The translations under genes and the position numbers were made by a program. Positions 4,979-6,550 of a stretch of DNA of 6,550 bases are shown in pieces. The first letter of the stretch is position 1. Each line of letters starts with the position of its first letter. The DNA is taken from the NCBI GenBank assembly GCA_024636425.1, contig JAGXHB010000029.1, positions 1-6,550 of the forward strand, written 5' to 3'. The DNA comes from Roseobacter sp. GTDB lineage: Bacteria; Pseudomonadota; Alphaproteobacteria; Rhodobacterales; Rhodobacteraceae. Under the pieces are notes generated by a model that had not been told where the DNA came from, ran no database searches, and worked only from the letters and a program-made list of their open reading frames with translations.

Positions 4979-5456
4979 GATAGATCACCGCCAGTATAAC
5001 CACACCGAAAAGCGCAAAGATGCCTGCAATCACGTCGTCGAGCATCACGCCCAGCGGATCGCCCCGACGGTCCGCCCAGCCAATCAGCAGCGGTTTCCAG
5101 ATGTCGAAAAGACGGAACAGCAAGAACGCAGCAATCCAGCCTGGCCACATCACCAGAATATCCATCCCCATCGACCATGACGCATAGCTCAGCGGCAGCA
5201 GGGCGATCCACTGGCCTGCCACTTCGTCAATCACGATCTCGGAGGGGTCGTGATCGGCACTGCCTGCAGTCATCTTGGCCGTCGCCCACCAGCCTGCGCC
5301 GAAGGCGACCAGAATGCCCACGATCATCAGCGGAAAGCCCCCGACCACATGCAGCAACCAGCCCCACGGCAAGGCGACAAGCGACCCCCATGTGCCCGAA
5401 GCAGGACGGATATAGCCGACGCCCAGAACGGTCGCGATCAGTTTTGCAAATTTCAT
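4965..5456 (-). CDS. pgpA: Phosphatidylglycerophosphatase A
   Basis: Removes phosphate from phosphatidylglycerophosphate to give phosphatidylglycerol, at the inner membrane. The 163 residues fit the family. Conserved stretches are P-A-S-G-T-W-G-S-L (18-26), D-P-S-E-I-V-I-D-E-V-A-G-Q-W (70-83) with the acidic metal-binding residues, F-R-L-F-D-I-W-K-P (114-122) and G-V-M-L-D-D-V-I-A-G (136-145). Hydrophobic segments near 25-57, 83-112 and 142-162 indicate several membrane spans. The frame is open further upstream, but the ATG at 5456 is chosen because the homologous N-terminus starts there and it overlaps the ispDF stop as ATGA (5453-5456), the usual coupling arrangement. The stop lies inside the start of the cinA-like gene. 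Confidence 0.93.
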   Translation of the reverse strand: MKFAKLIATVLGVGYIRPASGTWGSLVALPWGWLLHVVGGFPLMIVGILVAFGAGWWATAKMTAGSADHDPSEIVIDEVAGQWIALLPLSYASWSMGMDILVMWPGWIAAFLLFRLFDIWKPLLIGWADRRGDPLGVMLDDVIAGIFALFGVVILAVIYHGFL

Positions 5457-6550
5457 GTTTTCACCAATGTTGCTGTGGCCATGCAGGCGATGCCTTCGCC
5501 CCGACCCGTAAACCCAAGGCGTTCCGATGTGGTGGCCTTGACCGACACGCGGGCCGTGTCGATCCCCAGTATATCCGCCATCACCGCCCGCATCTGTGCG
5601 GCATGGGGCCCCACCTTGGGGTATTCGCAAATCAGAGTGCAATCGACATGGGTCAGCGTGAAGCCTTCGCTGCGGGCCAGATCGGCGGCGTGGCGCAGGA
5701 AGATGTGGCTTTCAGCACCTTTCCACTGCGGATCGGACGGGGGGAAATGCTGGCCGATGTCGCCCATGGCGAGCGCGCCATAGATGGCATCCGTCACCGT
5801 ATGCATGCCTACATCCGCATCGGAATGGCCTACAAGTCCCTGATCATGAGGTATTTTTACGCCGCAAAGCGTCACATGGTCTCCGGGTCCGAACGCATGC
5901 ACGTCAAAGCCGTTGCCGGTGCGAATATCCATTGAACTCTCCAGAATGCGGGCGGCACGGGCCAGATCGCCCGGCAAGGTGATTTTCAGGTTATCAACGC
6001 TGCCTTGCGTGATGGCAACGTCCAATCCTGCGGCGCGGGCAACTTCGACATCGTCGGCTGCGATCCCTTTGTAACGCGCATGGGCGTCGCGGATGGCCGC
6101 TGTGTGAAATCCTTGCGGTGTTTGCGCGGCATAAAGCCCGGCGCGGTCCTGCGTGCCCGCGACGCGACCGCCATCCCCCTGCCAAAGCGCATCGGTGACG
6201 GGCAGTCCCGGCGCCGCAGCGACAGAGGTTTCAAGCGCCGCGAGCACATCGTCGATCACTCCGGCCGAGACGCAAGGTCGTGCGGCATCATGGATCAGCA
6301 CCCGCTCCGCATCGACAAGCGCCAGTCCGTTGCGCACGGACCCCGCGCGGTCGGCACCGCCTTCGACAACCCTGCACCCGACTGTGACAAAGGCCTGCGC
6401 CTCTCCCATGTCGTCCGCGTTCAGAACAACTACGATCTCCGAGATTTTCGGATGGCTTTGAAAGGCCGCGACGGTGTGGTCGATCACGCGCTTGCCTTGC
6501 AGGTGCTGCCATTGTTTCGGCACGTCTCCGCCCGCCCGCACACCGCGTCC
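5453..6550 (-). CDS. ispDF: Bifunctional IspD-IspF enzyme of the MEP isoprenoid pathway, N-terminus cut by the window edge
   Basis: Catalyses two non-consecutive steps of the MEP pathway in the cytoplasm: cytidylyl transfer to 2-C-methylerythritol 4-phosphate (IspD), and formation of the 2,4-cyclodiphosphate (IspF). The frame stays open to the right edge. Its first visible residues G-R-G-V-R-A-G-G-D-V-P-K-Q-W are the IspD nucleotide-binding GxGxR loop, so only about 10-12 residues are missing (estimated from the family). IspD, visible residues 1 to about 205, has H-D-A-A-R-P (87-92), A-A-Q-T-P-Q-G-F (141-148) and D-N-L-K-I-T (186-191). IspF begins near Met207 (codon at 5930-5932). It has D216-V-H218 and H250 in G-H-S-D-A-D-V-G-M-H as zinc ligands, and T-T-S-E-R-L-G-F-T-G-R-G-E-G near the end. 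Fusion of the two is well known in alphaproteobacteria and suggests no breakage here. It is the first gene in the visible part of the minus-strand operon. Confidence 0.96.
   Translation of the reverse strand, partial: GRGVRAGGDVPKQWQHLQGKRVIDHTVAAFQSHPKISEIVVVLNADDMGEAQAFVTVGCRVVEGGADRAGSVRNGLALVDAERVLIHDAARPCVSAGVIDDVLAALETSVAAAPGLPVTDALWQGDGGRVAGTQDRAGLYAAQTPQGFHTAAIRDAHARYKGIAADDVEVARAAGLDVAITQGSVDNLKITLPGDLARAARILESSMDIRTGNGFDVHAFGPGDHVTLCGVKIPHDQGLVGHSDADVGMHTVTDAIYGALAMGDIGQHFPPSDPQWKGAESHIFLRHAADLARSEGFTLTHVDCTLICEYPKVGPHAAQMRAVMADILGIDTARVSVKATTSERLGFTGRGEGIACMATATLVKT

Noticed and set aside
5457..5642. Upstream extension of pgpA to an earlier Met at 5642
   Set aside because: The extra 62 residues are out-of-frame IspF coding sequence with no PgpA similarity; the ATG at 5456 overlaps the ispDF stop and matches the family N-terminus.
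5177..5935. 252-codon plus-strand frame opposite pgpA and ispDF
   Set aside because: Composition is arginine- and serine-rich shadow sequence of two solid minus-strand genes.

Overview
The window looks like chromosomal DNA of an alphaproteobacterium, most likely a member of the Rhodobacteraceae (Roseobacter group). This rests on family recognition: a DUF6456 regulator-like protein, a fused IspD-IspF enzyme, an alphaproteobacterial-type COQ10/RatA protein, GC-rich codon use and tightly overlapping genes. No mobile element, CRISPR array, tRNA or rRNA was seen, and both ends cut through genes.

Layout. Positions 1-927 (+) hold the C-terminal part of a DUF6456 protein. A 232-base spacer leads to lipA (1160-2107, +), which ends in a strong intrinsic terminator. 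An AT-richer spacer of about 430 bases follows, with a direct repeat and an inverted repeat. Two small exported proteins come next (2537-2809 and 2966-3262, both +), separated by a second strong terminator. They appear to be divergent paralogues of an unrecognised family. On the minus strand, hpt (3429-3965) and a 57-residue membrane protein (3259-3432) form an ATGA-coupled pair. The small gene meets the second exported-protein gene tail to tail in a shared CTAG. A COQ10/RatA-family gene (4033-4488, +) diverges from hpt. It converges on a minus-strand operon, ispDF (cut by the right edge) > pgpA > cinA, whose reading frames overlap.

Function. Most of the window is housekeeping: lipoate synthesis (LipA), purine salvage (Hpt), a probable ubiquinone chaperone, isoprenoid precursor synthesis (IspDF), phosphatidylglycerol synthesis (PgpA) and NMN deamidation or pyridine-nucleotide recycling (CinA C-terminal type). 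IspDF supplies precursors of the quinone tail and the COQ10-like protein handles quinone, but the two lie in different transcripts. The less ordinary parts are the exported paralogue pair with its repeat-bearing upstream region, the 57-residue membrane protein, and a possible internal start in the DUF6456 gene. I found no clear sign of a new defence or mobile system.
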